From Corallococcus macrosporus (lineage in GTDB: Bacteria; Myxococcota; Myxococcia; Myxococcales; Myxococcaceae), in assembly GCF_017302985.1 (NCBI RefSeq), contig NZ_JAFIMU010000007.1:3053001-3117000 (forward strand): 64,000 bases of DNA. The letters are read 5' to 3'. The notes under the pieces are model-generated. The model did not search any database and was not told the origin of the DNA. It was given only the letters and a program-made list of their open reading frames with translations. The position numbers and the translations under genes were made by a program. This document shows positions 43,581 through 53,137 of the stretch, piece after piece. How positions within the stretch are numbered: position 1 is the first letter of the stretch; the number at the start of each line of letters is the position of its first letter.

Positions 43581-44399
43581 ATGAACCTGCGAATGAAGCT
43601 GCTCGTGGTCCCGTGCGCGGCCCTGTCCTTCGCCGGCGGCGTGGCGCTCGCCACGTCCCCGGAGTCGAAGCCGGAGCCACTGCCCAAGCACGTCCTGCCC
43701 GCGTCCAAGGACGGCAACCTGGTGCTGGGCCTGTGCGACGGTGAGACGTCCATGGAAGTGCCGGGCGTGAAGGATGGCCAGAAGCTCACGCGAGCCCAGG
43801 CCATCTCCGCGACGGCGCAGTTGATGGATGACTGGCGCAAGAAGAACCCGAACGCGAACTGGGACGACGTGCCCGGCCCGGTGCTGGCGCAGGCCGCGCC
43901 GCCGTCCGCGAAGAAGAACCCGCCGCCCGCGCCGCAGCCGAACCCGGGCGCGAAGCCCTCGGGCAACGACGTGCGCCAGGGCGGCGTGGGCGCGCGGACG
44001 GGCGCGAGCGCGGTGCCCCAGCAGCAGAAGGCGAACGTGCAGACGGGCCACACCTACGGCGCGTTCTCCGAGCGCGACGAGCAGGTGTGGGCGGACTCCG
44101 TGCAGGCGACCGTGAAGGAGGGCCACCGCGTGTTCCACGACGCGGAGGCGCTGGGCGGCACGGTGGGCGTGTCATGCGACATGTGCCATCCGGACGGCGC
44201 CAACACGCACCCGGAGACCTATCCGAAGTACCAGGTGCAGCTGGGCCGCACGGCGCTGCTGCGCGACATGATCAACTGGTGCATCGAGAACCCGGTGCGC
44301 GGCAAGCCGCTGGCGGACGGCGACCCGAAGATGCGCGCGATGGAGGCGTACATCTACGCGCAGCGCAAGGGCGTGAAGCTGGAGTACGGCAAGCACTGA
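43581..44399 (+). CDS. Cytochrome c-type protein with Pro-rich linker
   Basis: The product is 272 aa with a signal peptide (about 1-25). A Pro/Ala/Asn-rich linker (residues about 110-150) precedes a haem site C-D-M-C-H in the C-terminal domain, which has M-R-A-M-E-A-Y-I-Y as possible sixth-ligand region. It is probably the electron donor of the peroxidase encoded two genes upstream, though that is inferred from operon position only. There is just one CxxCH, so mono-haem. Confidence 0.78.
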   Translation: MNLRMKLLVVPCAALSFAGGVALATSPESKPEPLPKHVLPASKDGNLVLGLCDGETSMEVPGVKDGQKLTRAQAISATAQLMDDWRKKNPNANWDDVPGPVLAQAAPPSAKKNPPPAPQPNPGAKPSGNDVRQGGVGARTGASAVPQQQKANVQTGHTYGAFSERDEQVWADSVQATVKEGHRVFHDAEALGGTVGVSCDMCHPDGANTHPETYPKYQVQLGRTALLRDMINWCIENPVRGKPLADGDPKMRAMEAYIYAQRKGVKLEYGKH

Positions 44400-44434
44400 G
44401 GCCTGTGGCCCCGGGCCCTGGGCGCTTCGTGCGC

Positions 44435-44641
44435 TCAGGAGCCCAGGTGCAGGTCCAGGGCGACGTAGGCCGCGCAGAACGGATACGCCAGCAGCACGCT
44501 GTAGGTGATCTGGAGGGGCGTGAGGCGCCGCCGGTCGATGACGCCCCCGGTGGGGCCGTGTTCATCCCAGCGGCGCAGGTACACCCCCAGCACGAGGGAC
44601 ACCAGCCCCGATACGAGCCATGGGTTCATGGGGGAAGACAT
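44435..44641 (-). CDS. Small membrane protein, hypothetical
   Basis: The product is 68 aa from ATG 44641 (TTG at 44644 is an alternative). Two hydrophobic helices (LVSGLVSLVLGVYLRRW and ITYSVLLAYPFCAAYVALDL) are joined by a short polar loop. No homology was recognised. It is followed on the same strand by nothing and preceded by another small membrane protein 36 bases upstream. Confidence 0.4.
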   Translation of the reverse strand: MSSPMNPWLVSGLVSLVLGVYLRRWDEHGPTGGVIDRRRLTPLQITYSVLLAYPFCAAYVALDLHLGS

Positions 44642-44677
44642 CAAACGTGCTCACGGCGGGACGCAAACCGGTTTCGG

Positions 44678-44890
44678 TCACATCCGGCTGATGAGGAAGC
44701 GGACCATCAGGAACAGCGCCATCGCGTAGGCGTACCCCAGCAAGACGCGCCCGGCGATGCGCTGCGTCGTCGGCTTGCGAGGGGCCGAGTCCTCCGGAGG
44801 GGGCGCGCGGCGCTGGTCGCGCATCACGAGGAAGCGCCCGACCCCGAGCGCGACGATGACGGAGACAATCACGATGTCGAAGGCATCCAT
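44678..44890 (-). CDS. Small membrane protein, hypothetical
   Basis: The product is 70 aa with two likely helices (IVIVSVIVALGVGRFLVM and VLLGYAYAMALFLMVRFL) and a polar, Pro-rich loop. It precedes the similar-sized gene at 44435-44641 on the same strand and the two may be co-transcribed. Function unknown. Confidence 0.4.
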   Translation of the reverse strand: MDAFDIVIVSVIVALGVGRFLVMRDQRRAPPPEDSAPRKPTTQRIAGRVLLGYAYAMALFLMVRFLISRM

Positions 44891-44968
44891 GGCGCGGGAG
44901 CTTCGAGCCGGGGGGATCGGGATTCAAGGCAAGGGGCATGCCTCGCCCCGCCGAAGGTGCACCGCACG

Positions 44969-44993
44969 AACCTGTCCGACAGTCGGACAGGTT
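44969..44993. repeat. Perfect 25-bp palindrome (12-1-12)
   Basis: The left arm AACCTGTCCGAC (44969-44980) is exactly complementary to 44982-44993 around a single central A. It lies 98 bases upstream of the TPR-like gene at 45091 and 79 bases from the divergent small gene at 44890. It may be an operator, a terminator-like hairpin or a dispersed repeat. Confidence 0.6.
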
Positions 44994-45090
44994 TGAAGGA
45001 GCGCGGCGGGTGGCGCGGGCCTGGGTTTGACGGGATTCAGGGCTTGGGGACTTGCCTCTACCCCGCTGGGTCCCGGTTGAATGCGGGCCC

Positions 45091-47457
45091 ATGGCCCTCA
45101 CCCCTGTCTCGGACCCCAGTGGTCTGCTGGAGCGTGCGCCGCGTCTCGCGGAGCTGCTGCCGGATGCCGCGCTGTCGGATGCCCTGGCTCGGGGGGATGC
45201 CTGGGCCGTGCACTCGGCGCTCTGCCGCCGGCTGGAGCTTGAGCCTCCCGGGCCCACCCGGACGCTGCTAACGGCGCTCGTGGAGGACCGACGCGCCTTC
45301 GTCATCGCGAGCCGTCCACCTCCCACGTCCTCCGTGCTGGGGACCGGCGTCCAGTGGAAGGGGGCTCCTCCTCGCGGCGCCGCCCCGGATGCACCCTTCG
45401 TCGCCGAGCGCACGGTGACGGTGCTGGGCGTTCCGGTGTGGCCGCTGGACGGCTACCTCGTGCGCACGGACGGCAAGGCTTCCGTGCAGGTCATCGGGCA
45501 GGTGCCTCCCTCTCGCGGACGGTCTCGCCACCGCGCGGGCGCCCTGGCCGCGATGGTGCTGGGACTCTGTGCCGTGGCCGGGGCGGGCGTGGTGTGGATG
45601 GATGCGCGAAGCATGCGCGCCGTGACCGTCGTCAACGGCCTGTCCCGCCCCGTGGACGTGCGCATCGGCGGCGAGCACTGGGTCGTGGCACCCGGTGCTC
45701 AGGAGCAGGGACGGGTGAAGCTGGGAGATGACCTGCTCCGCGCGGTGACGACCTGGCCCGGCCAGGAATCAGTCATCGAGGAACTCACGCTGCCCACCGA
45801 TGGCGAGCGCATCCTCTACAACGTGAAGGGCGTGGCGACGCTGGAGGCGGTCCCGGATCCGGAGGACTCCTACGCGAGCTCCCGCTCCAGGTCCCTGCCG
45901 GAGAACGCCTCGGTGCTCCAGTCGGGCGAGCAGCTCTCCGTCAGGACCTCGAACTGGGAGTCCTCCGCGCGCGCCTTCGCGGAAGCAGGACGCTGGCAGC
46001 ACGCGAGCCGCGTGGCGTCCGCCGTGGCGGAGGTGGAGGCGGGCAACACCCTCGCGCGTGAGATGGCGGCGCGGGCCTTCCTCCTCCTCGACTCCCAGGC
46101 GCCCGCGAACCTACCGGACGCCCTGCGCTGGCGCGCCACGCGAGACTACGCGCAGATGCTGATGCACACCTGGCAGGAGGACCCCGCCGCGCAGGCACTG
46201 GCGCTGTCGCTGATGCGCTTCATCGGCCAGGGGGACACGGCCCGCGCGCGCTACTTGGAGCACGCGCAGCAGCATCCGGACTCACCCCTGGCGGCCCTCT
46301 ACCTCCAGCGCGCGAGCTTGCCGCCCCCGGGCACCGCGGAGGCCGTCGCCGCGTACCAGGAGCTGGCTCGGCGCTTCCCCGACTCGCCCGACGTGAACCG
46401 CGCGTGGCTGGATGCGCGGTGGCGCTTCGAACTCGGGGGCTCACAGGCCTGGAGTGACAGCGAGCGCCAGGACTACGTCGTCCAGACGGCGAGGCTGTTG
46501 AACACCCTCGGAGAGAAGCACCCTCCGGACACCGTGGAGGCGCTGGAGCTGGACGTGCGCATCCTCCTGCGCGCGCAGCTCCGCGACGCGGCCACCACCG
46601 CGGTGCGCCGCTACGGCGAGGACCCGCGCCGCCGGACCTGGGACTTCCTCGTGCTGGCCGGACGCACGGCCGCGGCCGCCGGGCCCGAGCACACGTCCTA
46701 TGTGATGCGTGACTGGATTCCCTCCACCCTGGCGCGCCAGCCGGAGCGGATGGCACTGCTGGACCTGCTCACCGGCCAGCGCTCGCCGAAGGACTCGGAG
46801 CTCGCGGCGGTGGCGTCCCCCGTGGACAGCGCCGTGCTTCGCCTCACCCGGGACACGCTGCGGGACCCGATGCGCGCGCTGAAGCAGGCCGTGGGCGAAC
46901 CCGAGTCCGTGCTGTCCCGCCTGGATCCAGAGGTCAGCGCGCTGCTCGCCCTGGAGCTCACTCGCACCGGCGATGCCAGGGCAAAGCAGCTCTTCAACGC
47001 CGCGCTGCCGCTGCTGCTCGCGCGAGAACCGCTGCGAAACGCGGTGGTGTCCACCTCGCGCGCCCCAGGACCGGAGCTCACCCGTCTGGCTCCGGGCCTG
47101 CGCGCCGCCGCCACCCTGGTGCACGCCCGGCGCGACGCGAAGGATGGCTATCCGGTGTTCACCGAGCGGCTGGACGGCCTTGCCCGCATGGACGCCCTGG
47201 GCGGCTTCGCGGTCCGCGCCGCCGGCCCCTGGATGCGCCGCGCCTTAGACGCCTGCATGGACACGAAGGTGGAGCAGTCCCTGCCCCCGGGCGTCATGCT
47301 GCGAGGGGACCTCGTGAAGGAGCAGGCCCGCAGGGCGGACGACCGAGAGGGCCGCCGCCCGAACTGCGAGGCCCGCATCGTCACGCCCACGGGCCTGCCG
47401 CTGCCCCGGGCCACTCCCGCCACGACCCCCGGAAACGCGAACGGCGCCGACCCCTGA
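45091..47457 (+). CDS. Large single-pass membrane protein with TPR-like helical repeats
   Basis: The product is 788 aa. The first 150 residues are cytoplasmic, then one membrane helix (AGALAAMVLGLCAVAGAGVVWM). The following 90-residue segment is beta-rich (VVNGLSRPVDVRIGGEHWVV), and the rest is rich in helical Ala/Arg pairs typical of TPR-like solenoids (for example AVAAYQELARRFPDSPDVNRAW). It probably scaffolds other proteins in the periplasm. The family is not recognised. The hairpin at 47441-47474 covers its stop codon. A 25-bp palindrome lies upstream. Confidence 0.55.
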   Translation: MALTPVSDPSGLLERAPRLAELLPDAALSDALARGDAWAVHSALCRRLELEPPGPTRTLLTALVEDRRAFVIASRPPPTSSVLGTGVQWKGAPPRGAAPDAPFVAERTVTVLGVPVWPLDGYLVRTDGKASVQVIGQVPPSRGRSRHRAGALAAMVLGLCAVAGAGVVWMDARSMRAVTVVNGLSRPVDVRIGGEHWVVAPGAQEQGRVKLGDDLLRAVTTWPGQESVIEELTLPTDGERILYNVKGVATLEAVPDPEDSYASSRSRSLPENASVLQSGEQLSVRTSNWESSARAFAEAGRWQHASRVASAVAEVEAGNTLAREMAARAFLLLDSQAPANLPDALRWRATRDYAQMLMHTWQEDPAAQALALSLMRFIGQGDTARARYLEHAQQHPDSPLAALYLQRASLPPPGTAEAVAAYQELARRFPDSPDVNRAWLDARWRFELGGSQAWSDSERQDYVVQTARLLNTLGEKHPPDTVEALELDVRILLRAQLRDAATTAVRRYGEDPRRRTWDFLVLAGRTAAAAGPEHTSYVMRDWIPSTLARQPERMALLDLLTGQRSPKDSELAAVASPVDSAVLRLTRDTLRDPMRALKQAVGEPESVLSRLDPEVSALLALELTRTGDARAKQLFNAALPLLLAREPLRNAVVSTSRAPGPELTRLAPGLRAAATLVHARRDAKDGYPVFTERLDGLARMDALGGFAVRAAGPWMRRALDACMDTKVEQSLPPGVMLRGDLVKEQARRADDREGRRPNCEARIVTPTGLPLPRATPATTPGNANGADP

Positions 47458-47474
47458 AAGAGGTCCGGCGCCGT
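47441..47474. terminator. Hairpin over stop codon, convergent with mreB
   Basis: ACGGCGCCG (47441-47449) pairs with CGGCGCCGT (47466-47474), extended by ACC/GGT with a one-base bulge. The stop codon of the large membrane protein lies in the loop. It separates that gene from convergent mreB. Confidence 0.5.
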
Positions 47475-47499
47475 CACGGTGCAGCGAAGGCCGAAGGGC

Positions 47500-48579
<1,080 letters not shown>

Positions 48580-48764
48580 TCAGACGGAGTGCGTTGTCGA
48601 AACTACTACGCGCCGCAATACGGAGGAAGAAAAGCCGGAACCCCTTCGGGGGCGCCGCTCGCTGGACAACCAACCGCGCCGGTCCCTCTGTTCCCTTCCC
48701 TGCATTCTGACCCCGCGCCCCCGGTGTCGGCCGCATCCTTCCCCGGACAGCGGCCGGGCGGCCG

Positions 48765-49484
48765 TCAGCGCTTCACGGAGTACTTCGCGATGGCGTAGAG
48801 GGCGCGCACGCCGTCCTTCCAGCCAATCTTCTTGCCCTCCTCGTAGGTGCGCCCGTGGTAGCTAATGGGCACCTCGAAGACGCGCCAGTTGCCGCGCGCC
48901 ACCTTGGCGGTGATTTCGGGCTCGAAGCCGAACCGGTCCTCCTCCACGTGCACGGAGCGCAGGACCTCGGCGCGGAAGGCCTTGTAGCAGGTCTCCATGT
49001 CCGTGAGGTTCAGCCCGCTCGTCATGTTGGAGAGCGTGGTGAGCATGTTGTTGAGGACGGTGTGCCAGTAATAGAGCACCCGGCGCGGCGACCCGATGAA
49101 GCGGCTGCCGAAGACGACGTCCGCCTCGCCATCGATGATGGGCTGGATGACGCGCGGGATGTCCTTGGGGTCGTATTCCAGGTCCGCGTCCTGCACGAGG
49201 ATGATGTCCCCGGTGGCCTCGGCGAAGCCCCGGCGCAGCGCGGCCCCCTTGCCCTGGTTCTTCTCCTGGAAGAGCACCCGGATTTCGTTCCGGTTCTTCG
49301 GCGTGCCGCCCAGGACGTCCAGGCCCTGTTCGGACAGCTGGCGGAGGAACTCGCGGCTGCCGTCCTTGGAGCAGTCGTCGATGAGGACGAGCTCCTTGGG
49401 GAAGTCCACGGCGGTGCAGCGGCGGAGGATTTCCGCCAGGGTGGGAATCTCGTTGTAGACGGGAATGACGAGCGAGACGAGCAT
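48765..49484 (-). CDS. Glycosyltransferase family 2 (dolichyl/polyprenyl-phosphate mannose synthase-like)
   Basis: The product is 239 aa, with the GT-A motifs I-P-V-Y-N-E, D-D-C-S-K-D-G-S and Q-D-A-D-L-E-Y-D-P and a terminal K-I-G-W-K-D-G. Length and motif spacing match polyprenyl-phosphate glycosyltransferases. It moves a sugar from a nucleotide to a lipid carrier at the inner membrane. It lies 230 bases downstream of mreB on the same strand; those bases show no gene or clear hairpin. Confidence 0.85.
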   Translation of the reverse strand: MLVSLVIPVYNEIPTLAEILRRCTAVDFPKELVLIDDCSKDGSREFLRQLSEQGLDVLGGTPKNRNEIRVLFQEKNQGKGAALRRGFAEATGDIILVQDADLEYDPKDIPRVIQPIIDGEADVVFGSRFIGSPRRVLYYWHTVLNNMLTTLSNMTSGLNLTDMETCYKAFRAEVLRSVHVEEDRFGFEPEITAKVARGNWRVFEVPISYHGRTYEEGKKIGWKDGVRALYAIAKYSVKR

Positions 49485-49540
49485 GGCGGCCCCGCCCTAT
49501 CGCATTTCCTCCGTCCGGGCGACTCCCTTGCACACAAAAT

Positions 49541-51007
49541 TCAGGGCCGGGCCGCCCCCCGGAGGGCGTCCAGGAGGGCCGCGAGGTCCGCATCCCCCGT
49601 CAGCGGGTGGATGAGGGTCGTCCGCAGGTACACCCCCCGGGGCAACCGCGTCTGCACCAGGTAGAAACTTCCACGGGAGACCAACGCCTCGCGCAGGCGG
49701 ACCTGGAGTGCGTCCCAGCCCTCCGGTGGCACGTGCGCGGGGGTGTGGCGGAAGCAGACGATGTTGCAGTCGGGCTCCAGGGCCAGCTCGAAGTCCGGGG
49801 CGGCGGTGAGCATGGCGGCGAAGCGCCGGGCCTGGTCGTAGGACGCGGTGACGGCCTCCTCGAAGACGCGGGTGCCCAGCACGGACAGGCACGCGTAGAC
49901 CTTGAGGGGCATCATCTCCTTGGTGCACTCCAGCGTGCGCAGGCCCACGTCGCTGTAGGGGCGCGCGTCGTCGCCGTCGCCGTGGAAGAGGTAGTGGGCC
50001 TCCTGGGAGAAGGCGTCGAAGGAGCGCGCCCCGTCCCGGAAGAGGACGGCCGTCACCAGCGCGGGCATGAGCAGCCCCTTGTGCGCGTCCCACACCACGG
50101 AGTCCGCGCGCTCGATGCCCTTCACCTGCGCGCGGTACTTCGGGCTCAGGGACGCGGCGGCCCCGTGCGCGCCGTCGACGTGGAACCACAGGCCGTGCGC
50201 TTGCGCGAAGTCCGCCACGGGCTCCAGCGGGTCGAAGGCGCCGGTGGCGGTGGAGCCCGCGCTGGCCACCACCGCGATGGCCTTGCGCCCCGCGCGGGTG
50301 GCCGCCGCGAGCGCGTCCTCCAGGGCATCCGGCCGGACCCGGAACCGGTCGTCCACGTCCACCGGGGTGAGGCCGCCCTCGCCCCAGCCCATGATGCGGA
50401 CCGCGCGGGCCAGGCAGTAGTGGGCGGAGCGCGGCACCAGCACCGTCAGGGGCGGCCCCGCGTGCGCGCCGCCGTTCCACGCGTCGTAGCCGGCCCTGGC
50501 CTGACGGGCGGCGAGCAGGGCGGTGAGGTTGCCCGCGCTGCCGCCGGAGGTGAGCACGCCCCGGGTGCTGGAGGGCAGCCCCAGCTTCGAGGCCATCCAC
50601 GCGAGCACGTGGTGCTCCATCGCGGTGGCGACGGGGCCCATCTCGTACACGGCCATGCCGTTGTTGAGCAGCGACGACACGGCGTCGCACAGCGCGGAGA
50701 GCGGCACGGGCGCCGTCACCTGGTGGCCCACGTAGCGCGGGTGGTGCAGGTGGTGCGAGCCCTCCAGCACGCGCGCCATCAGCGCGGCGAAGGCCCCCGA
50801 CAGCTCCTGGGGCGGCTCTTCCGGAAAGGCCGTGGCGAAGCGCTCCTGGTTCACCGCGGGCGGAGCCCAGGGGAGCACCGGCATCGCGCCTCCCACGAGC
50901 GCGGCCTTCAGGTAGTCCGCGAGCTGATCCATCAGGGCGTGGGCGGTGGTCCGGAAGGCTTCCGGGTCGTAGGCGGCACGCAGCGGCGGGAAGACGGAGG
51001 TCGTCAT
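49541..51007 (-). CDS. PLP-dependent group II amino-acid decarboxylase
   Basis: The product is 488 aa. The pyridoxal-phosphate lysine is K310 in W-D-A-H-K-G-L; the H-V-D-G-A-H motif stacks on the cofactor; G-G-S-A-G-N binds its phosphate. The family includes aromatic-L-amino-acid, glutamate and 2,4-diaminobutyrate decarboxylases. A glance at the substrate region does not settle which amino acid is used. No signal peptide, hence cytoplasmic. It stands alone between a glycosyltransferase and the small gene at 51169. Confidence 0.85.
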   Translation of the reverse strand: MTTSVFPPLRAAYDPEAFRTTAHALMDQLADYLKAALVGGAMPVLPWAPPAVNQERFATAFPEEPPQELSGAFAALMARVLEGSHHLHHPRYVGHQVTAPVPLSALCDAVSSLLNNGMAVYEMGPVATAMEHHVLAWMASKLGLPSSTRGVLTSGGSAGNLTALLAARQARAGYDAWNGGAHAGPPLTVLVPRSAHYCLARAVRIMGWGEGGLTPVDVDDRFRVRPDALEDALAAATRAGRKAIAVVASAGSTATGAFDPLEPVADFAQAHGLWFHVDGAHGAAASLSPKYRAQVKGIERADSVVWDAHKGLLMPALVTAVLFRDGARSFDAFSQEAHYLFHGDGDDARPYSDVGLRTLECTKEMMPLKVYACLSVLGTRVFEEAVTASYDQARRFAAMLTAAPDFELALEPDCNIVCFRHTPAHVPPEGWDALQVRLREALVSRGSFYLVQTRLPRGVYLRTTLIHPLTGDADLAALLDALRGAARP

Positions 51008-51168
51008 GGCGGGCGCAAGCTAACGGGAGCGCCCCCGTCCAGGTGCGGGGAAACACCGGGCTCGCTGGGGGGCCGGGCGGCCAGGGGGCAGGCTCATGGC
51101 CGGGCGGGTCGCTCCGCCCGACGGCCGTCCCCACCTTTCCCCCGCACGGGAATGGGAGGAAGCGACCG

Positions 51169-51474
51169 ATGGCCTTCGACGACACGCCCTTCGAGCGGCG
51201 CTCCATCATTGGCGGCATGCGGGTCCGCTCGGCGGACGGCAAGCACCTGGGCTACGTGGCCTTCATCGGCCAGGAGCACCTCTATGTCCGGCACTCGCCC
51301 TTCAACCACCACTGGAAGGAAGTGCCCCTGTCCGCCGTGGGCCGCGTGCTCGCCGGCGCGGTGGTGCTGCGCGAGGGCACCGGTCCGCTGGTTGACGCGG
51401 ACAAGCAGCATCACGGGGAAATCCTGTCGCTGACCCACCCGCTGGCGCTGGTGCCGGGCGCGACGCACGTCTGA
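51169..51474 (+). CDS. Small PRC-barrel-like protein
   Basis: The product is 101 aa, starting at ATG 51169 with GGGAGGAAG 7 bases before. It begins with G-M-R-V-R-S-A-D-G-K-H-L-G-Y-V, the first two strands of a PRC-barrel-type domain, followed by strands ending in K-E-V-P-L-S-A-V-G-R-V. PRC-barrel domains are found in ribosome maturation and photosynthetic proteins and as small stand-alone proteins of unknown role. It lies just upstream of dapD (74 bases). Confidence 0.55.
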   Translation: MAFDDTPFERRSIIGGMRVRSADGKHLGYVAFIGQEHLYVRHSPFNHHWKEVPLSAVGRVLAGAVVLREGTGPLVDADKQHHGEILSLTHPLALVPGATHV

Positions 51475-51548
51475 GGCCGGCGTCTGGCGTCGGACGGTGG
51501 ACACTCAGGAGCGGCGCGGGCCGCTGAAGTGTGATTCAACGTCGCGTC

Positions 51549-52376
51549 ATGGCGACATCCCTCGAAGAGCTCTCCCAGCGGGTGTCCGCGGCGTTCGCGG
51601 ACCGGGCGAAACTGAAGGACGCGGACACCGTGGCGGCGGTGCGCGAGACGCTGGCGCGGCTGGATGCCGGTGAGCTGCGCGTCGCGGAGAAGGGCCCGGA
51701 GGGCTGGCGGGTCAACGCCTGGGTGAAGGAGGCCATCCTCCTGTTCTTCGCCGTGTCGGAGATGCAGGTGATGGAGGTGGGCCCCTTCGAGTTCCACGAC
51801 AAGGTGCCCCTGAAGAAGGGCCTGGACGCGGCGGGGGTGCGCGTGGTGCCCCCGGGCACCGTGCGCTACGGCGCCTTCGTGGAGCGGGGCGCGGTGGTGA
51901 TGCCCGGGTACGTGAACATCGGCGCGCGGGTGGGCGCGGGCACCATGGTGGACACCTGGGCCACCGTGGGGTCGTGCGCGCAGGTGGGCCGCCATGTCCA
52001 CCTGTCGGGCGGCGTGGGCCTGGGCGGCGTCCTTGAGCCGCCTTCCGCGTCGCCGGTCATCATCGAGGACGGCGCCTTCCTGGGCAGCCGCTCCATCGTG
52101 GTGGAGGGCGTGGTGGTGGAGGAGGAGGCGGTGCTGGGCGCCAACGTGGTGCTGACCGCGTCCACGCAGATCATCGACGTCACCGGCCCCCAGGAGGTCG
52201 TCCACAAGGGGCGCGTGCCGGCCCGCAGCGTGGTGATTCCGGGCATGCGGGAGAAGCAGTTCCCCGCCGGGAAGTACATGGTCCCGTGCGCGCTCATCAT
52301 CGGGCAGCGCAAGGCGTCCACGGACCAGAAGACCAGCCTCAACGCGGCCCTGCGGGACTTCGCCGTCGCGGTGTGA
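51549..52376 (+). CDS. dapD: Tetrahydrodipicolinate N-succinyltransferase
   Basis: The product is 275 aa. The left-handed beta-helix of hexapeptide repeats is obvious (V-N-I-G-A-R-V-G-A-G-T-M-V-D-T-W-A-T-V-G-S-C-A as separate rungs), with D-G-A-F-L-G-S-R and the C-terminal P-C-A-L-I-I-G. It transfers a succinyl group from succinyl-CoA in lysine and diaminopimelate synthesis, which supplies peptidoglycan. dapE is two genes downstream (53138), so the set is a partial dap cluster with a ChrR-like gene in between. Confidence 0.95.
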   Translation: MATSLEELSQRVSAAFADRAKLKDADTVAAVRETLARLDAGELRVAEKGPEGWRVNAWVKEAILLFFAVSEMQVMEVGPFEFHDKVPLKKGLDAAGVRVVPPGTVRYGAFVERGAVVMPGYVNIGARVGAGTMVDTWATVGSCAQVGRHVHLSGGVGLGGVLEPPSASPVIIEDGAFLGSRSIVVEGVVVEEEAVLGANVVLTASTQIIDVTGPQEVVHKGRVPARSVVIPGMREKQFPAGKYMVPCALIIGQRKASTDQKTSLNAALRDFAVAV

Positions 52377-52423
52377 GACAGCGAAAATCCGCCACTGGCG
52401 CGGACGCGTATAGATGTTTACGC

Positions 52424-52436
52424 GACGTGATACGTC
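52424..52436. promoter_or_regulatory. Inverted repeat upstream of ChrR-like gene
   Basis: GACGT-GAT-ACGTC (5-3-5) lies 24 bases upstream of ATG 52460, within an unusually AT-containing promoter region (TATAGATGTTTACGC). It could be an operator or part of an ECF-type promoter; no regulator can be named. Confidence 0.35.
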
Positions 52437-52459
52437 CGTAACGTTCGTCTCAGGAGCGC

Positions 52460-53092
52460 ATGGAACACCTCGACGACATCCTCCCCGAGTACCTGCTCGG
52501 GACCCTGGAGCCGGCCCGGCGCGACGCCGTGGCCCGGCACCTGGACGGCTGTGCGCGCTGCCGGGCGGAGCTGGCCCGGCTGACGCCCGCCGTGGATGCG
52601 CTGGGGGCGCTCCTGCCGCCGGTGACGCCTCCGCCCGAGGGGCTCACGCGGCTGATGGGCCAGATGGAGGGCCCCGGCCGCTTCGCCCGCTGGGCCGGGA
52701 AGGTGGCCGCGTTCCTGGACGTGACGGAAGGCCGGGCCCGCGAGCTCTTGGAGTCCATGGCGGATTCCAACAACTGGATGCCCGGCCCGGTGGAGGGCGT
52801 GGAGCTGATGCCCGTGGAGACGGGGCCCGGGCGCGAGGGGATGATGGCCGCCGTCGTGCGCCTCATGCCCGGCGTCCGCTACCCGCGCCACGCGCACCTG
52901 GGCCGCGAGTGGAACCTGGTGCTGGAGGGCGGCTTCCGCGAGGACACCGGCCACGAGGTGTGGCCCGGCGACGAGCTGGAGAAGACGGACGGCTCGCTGC
53001 ACGACTTCACCGCGCTGCAGGGCCCCGCGTGCATCTGCTTCACCGTGCTGGACGGCGTCACGTCCTTCGAAGAGCTGGTGGACGGCGCCTGA
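52460..53092 (+). CDS. ChrR-like zinc anti-sigma factor with cupin domain
   Basis: The product is 210 aa. Residues H27-xxx-C31-xx-C34 form the ZAS motif that binds zinc and masks an ECF sigma factor. The C-terminal cupin keeps the ligands of ChrR: H144, H146, E150 and H181. ChrR of Rhodobacter releases sigma-E when singlet oxygen attacks this cupin. There is no sigma factor gene next to it here: dapD lies upstream and dapE downstream. It is therefore an orphan regulator or acts on a distant sigma factor. Both zinc sites look intact, so it is likely functional. Confidence 0.85.
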   Translation: MEHLDDILPEYLLGTLEPARRDAVARHLDGCARCRAELARLTPAVDALGALLPPVTPPPEGLTRLMGQMEGPGRFARWAGKVAAFLDVTEGRARELLESMADSNNWMPGPVEGVELMPVETGPGREGMMAAVVRLMPGVRYPRHAHLGREWNLVLEGGFREDTGHEVWPGDELEKTDGSLHDFTALQGPACICFTVLDGVTSFEELVDGA

Positions 53093-53137
53093 GGGGACGG
53101 TGTGCCGGGCGCGGGCGGGGAGTATGGTGCTCGGCGC

